Source: Phycisphaera mikurensis NBRC 102666
Lineage (GTDB): Bacteria; Planctomycetota; Phycisphaerae; Phycisphaerales; SM1A02
DNA: 7,493 bases
Direction of reading: 5' to 3'
Assembly: GCA_945870475.1 (NCBI GenBank)
Contig: CAMBSR010000105.1
Coordinates: 1-7,493, forward strand
The position numbers and the translations under genes are program-made. The notes below the pieces were generated by a model. That model did no database searches and had not been told where the DNA came from. It was given only the letters and a program-made list of their open reading frames with translations. Positions 5,928 through 7,493 of this stretch are shown piece after piece (the first letter of the stretch is position 1; the number at the start of each line of letters is the position of its first letter).

Positions 5928-7493
5928 TCAGGGGTTGCGGGCGACGCGGAAGCCGTAATCCCAGTACGCCCCTTGCGTGAGCCAACTTCGGGCAGACGAG
6001 CGGCATTGGTCGGTCGAATATGGCCAGCCGCCGCCCCGAAGCACGTGCACCGAGCCAGTAGATGAACCCGGCGGATCGATCTCGGAAGCTGTTGAATAAT
6101 TTCCGGCGAGGTCACTCACCCACTCCCAAACATTTCCCAGCATGTCGTGAATGCCAAGTGCATTGGCCGCCTTCATGCCGACTGGGTGCGTCTGGTTGCT
6201 TGAGTTCAATGAGTACCACGCGAGCGCGTTCACCGTCGAGTCGTCGGTTGAACCGTTGTAGAACGGCGCGTGTGTACCGGCACGGCACGCATATTCCCAC
6301 TCAGCTTCCGTTGCAAGTCGCATGCCCGTCGCGTTCAGATAGTCCTGAACCATGCTCCAGTTCACCTGCTCTACGGGGTGATTCGTGGAGTCCGGCTGCC
6401 CCCGGAAGTACGACGGGTTTGAGCCAATCTTTGCTCCCCACTGCGCCTGCGTCACTTCGTAGCGGCCGAGGTAGAACGCCTTCGTCAGGGTAACAGAATG
6501 AACCGGTCGTTCTTCGTCTGTGCACCCGTAGCTGATCGACCCCTGGCTGCAACCCATGTCAAACGTCCCGGGCGGCACCAGCAGCATCTCGATCTGCGTT
6601 GCGGTGTCGCGCACGCTCCACGGGCGACCAGTCGCGATGATCGCTGCGCGCAGTGCACTATCGGTGACCACATTGGGGTCAGGAAGCGCTTCCACCACGG
6701 TTGCCCACGTGGGCACGTTTGCCCCGGGGCACGTGCCCCAGTATGCCAGCAGAGTTCCGAGATCGGAGCCGTCGACCCGCCCATCACTGTTTAGGTCCGA
6801 TGCGATGGAGAAGGCGCCCGACGTCACCGGCCCCCAGTACGCCAGCAGCGTTCCAAGGTCAGCGCCGTTGACGGCGCCGTCGTTGACGATGTCGCCGATG
6901 CAGCACGTCGGCAGGCCGGGGTTGGTGGCGCATTCGCAGCCGTCGGGGACGCCGTTGGCGTTCGCGTCAGCGAGGGAGCCGCTGAGGATCTGCCCGTAGT
7001 CCACGATGCCGTCGGAGTTGCAGTCGGCATCCCATTCGACGACGGTCGCGAGAGGCGAGCAATCGAAGACATCGTGCAAATATCCTGCGCCCGGCACATC
7101 GGGGGTTACCATGAGCCAGAACTCGTTCGGGTCGCAACAACCGGGGTTTCCCGGAGCCCACTGAACAACCGCGTTGTTGAACGGTTCGCCGGTGATCCAA
7201 GACCACCCGGTGTTCACATCGCTTCCTGGTTGGCGGAGGCCGCCGATGTAGCCCCTCGGCTGGTCTGCTGATCCCTCAGCGACGTCGCGAATGAACTTCT
7301 GCTCTCCCGCGAGGTTGATCGTCGCCAAGTGCCCTCCGCGCCGAGAAGCGTCTGCTACACGGCTCGCGAAGCAAGGCGATCCTTGAGGCACGTACGCGAA
7401 GTACCAATGCCCATTCCCCCCATCCTCCACCCGCCACTGCACTGCGTCCCCCGCAAGCGCGCTCATCGAAACCGCCGCCGCGGCAGCAGCACC
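5928..7493 (-). CDS. Secreted C-type-lectin / Ca-binding repeat / FGE-like modular protein, 5'-partial
   Basis: The gene is open at the right edge; 522 codons are visible. An in-frame ATG at 7466 exists, but the codons before it are Ala-rich (GAAAAAAVS) and run into SALA-GDAVQW, which looks like the end of a Sec signal peptide, so the true start lies outside. Counting from the ATG at 7466: a C-type-lectin-like region (about 12-145) with GHLATI, WSWITGEP and a closing VVEWD; an EF-hand-like stretch with DCNSDGIVDYGQI (148-160) and DANANGVPDGCE (167-178); two dockerin-like repeats ending GADLGTLLAYWG (201-212) and GSDLGTLLAYWG (233-244); a linker; then an FGE-sulfatase family domain (about 290-512) with MLLVPPGTFDMG, RLATEAEWEYACRAGT, DMLGNVWEWVSD, VLRGGG and a final GFRVARNP. 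True FGE uses two Cys near the C-terminus; only Cys488 is present here, with a Trp-Pro-Tyr context at the other site, so formylglycine formation is doubtful. A role in extracellular carbohydrate or protein binding is likely but inferred. Confidence 0.88.
   Translation of the reverse strand, partial: GAAAAAAVSMSALAGDAVQWRVEDGGNGHWYFAYVPQGSPCFASRVADASRRGGHLATINLAGEQKFIRDVAEGSADQPRGYIGGLRQPGSDVNTGWSWITGEPFNNAVVQWAPGNPGCCDPNEFWLMVTPDVPGAGYLHDVFDCSPLATVVEWDADCNSDGIVDYGQILSGSLADANANGVPDGCECATNPGLPTCCIGDIVNDGAVNGADLGTLLAYWGPVTSGAFSIASDLNSDGRVDGSDLGTLLAYWGTCPGANVPTWATVVEALPDPNVVTDSALRAAIIATGRPWSVRDTATQIEMLLVPPGTFDMGCSQGSISYGCTDEERPVHSVTLTKAFYLGRYEVTQAQWGAKIGSNPSYFRGQPDSTNHPVEQVNWSMVQDYLNATGMRLATEAEWEYACRAGTHAPFYNGSTDDSTVNALAWYSLNSSNQTHPVGMKAANALGIHDMLGNVWEWVSDLAGNYSTASEIDPPGSSTGSVHVLRGGGWPYSTDQCRSSARSWLTQGAYWDYGFRVARNP
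6735..6896 (-). repeat. Tandem dockerin-like Ca-binding repeats in the secreted protein
   Basis: Two copies of a roughly 22-residue unit lie 32 residues (96 bases) apart: residues 191-212 and 223-244 counted from the ATG at 7466. The second copy, DLNSDGRVDGSDL, has the classic alternating Asp/Asn Ca-ligand loop. The first, DIVNDGAVNGADL, is weaker, with Ile and Ala at some ligand positions. At DNA level 6736-6776 and 6832-6872 match at 34 of 41 bases, which implies internal duplication. Related single loops lie just upstream in the protein. In cellulosome proteins such repeats bind cohesins; in planctomycetes they are common in proteins with no known cohesin partner, so a structural Ca-binding module is the safer reading. 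Confidence 0.75.

Noticed and set aside
4832..6115. Minus-strand open frame (427 codons) opposite fbp
   Set aside because: It lies antisense to a complete fbp gene and its translation (His/Ala/Val/Arg-rich) shows no family motif.
7464..7466. ATG at 7466 as the true start of the secreted modular gene
   Set aside because: The open frame continues to the window edge with an Ala-rich hydrophobic run that looks like a signal peptide core, and the ATG falls near its cleavage site.
5928..7493. Diversity-generating retroelement target based on the lectin and FGE-like folds
   Set aside because: No reverse transcriptase, template repeat or adenine-rich variable C-terminal codon cluster is visible in the window.

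Overview
The window is GC-rich (about two thirds G+C over most of its length) and densely coded bacterial DNA with six protein genes and no RNA genes. The best guess for the source is a planctomycete, probably of the Phycisphaerae. This rests mainly on the right-hand gene: an exported protein with a C-type-lectin-like region, paired aspartate-rich Ca-binding repeats of the form (N/D)GADLGTLLAYWG, and a C-terminal FGE-like domain, an architecture I associate with that group. The assignment is inference; no marker gene such as 16S rRNA is present.

Left block (37-3567, plus strand): three closely packed genes that look like one operon. First is a lipoprotein with a TolB-like (PD40) beta-propeller, then L-aspartate oxidase (nadB, first step of de novo NAD synthesis) after a 4-base gap, then a second lipoprotein of unknown function whose GTG start overlaps the nadB stop codon (GTGA).

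Junction (3563-3649): an 87-base, almost loop-free palindrome (37 of 43 pairs matched) separates the left operon from a convergent thiolase gene. The palindrome carries the TAA stop codons of both flanking genes at mirror-symmetric positions. This is the most unusual structure in the window.

Middle block (3645-5878): an acetyl-CoA acetyltransferase-type thiolase on the minus strand and a class I fructose-1,6-bisphosphatase (fbp) on the plus strand diverge from a gap of only 26 bases. The gap contains TAnnnT hexamers facing both ways, 7-9 bases from each start codon, which suggests leaderless or nearly leaderless transcripts. These two are central-metabolism genes (acetyl-CoA/acetoacetyl-CoA interconversion; gluconeogenesis).

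Right block (5928-7493, minus strand): the 3' part of a large secreted modular gene that runs off the right edge. Its FGE-like domain lacks one of the two catalytic cysteines of true formylglycine-generating enzymes, and its DNA is visibly less GC-rich than the metabolic genes. No CRISPR, tRNA, rRNA, transposase or complete defence system was seen. Stretches outside genes are all under 90 bases.
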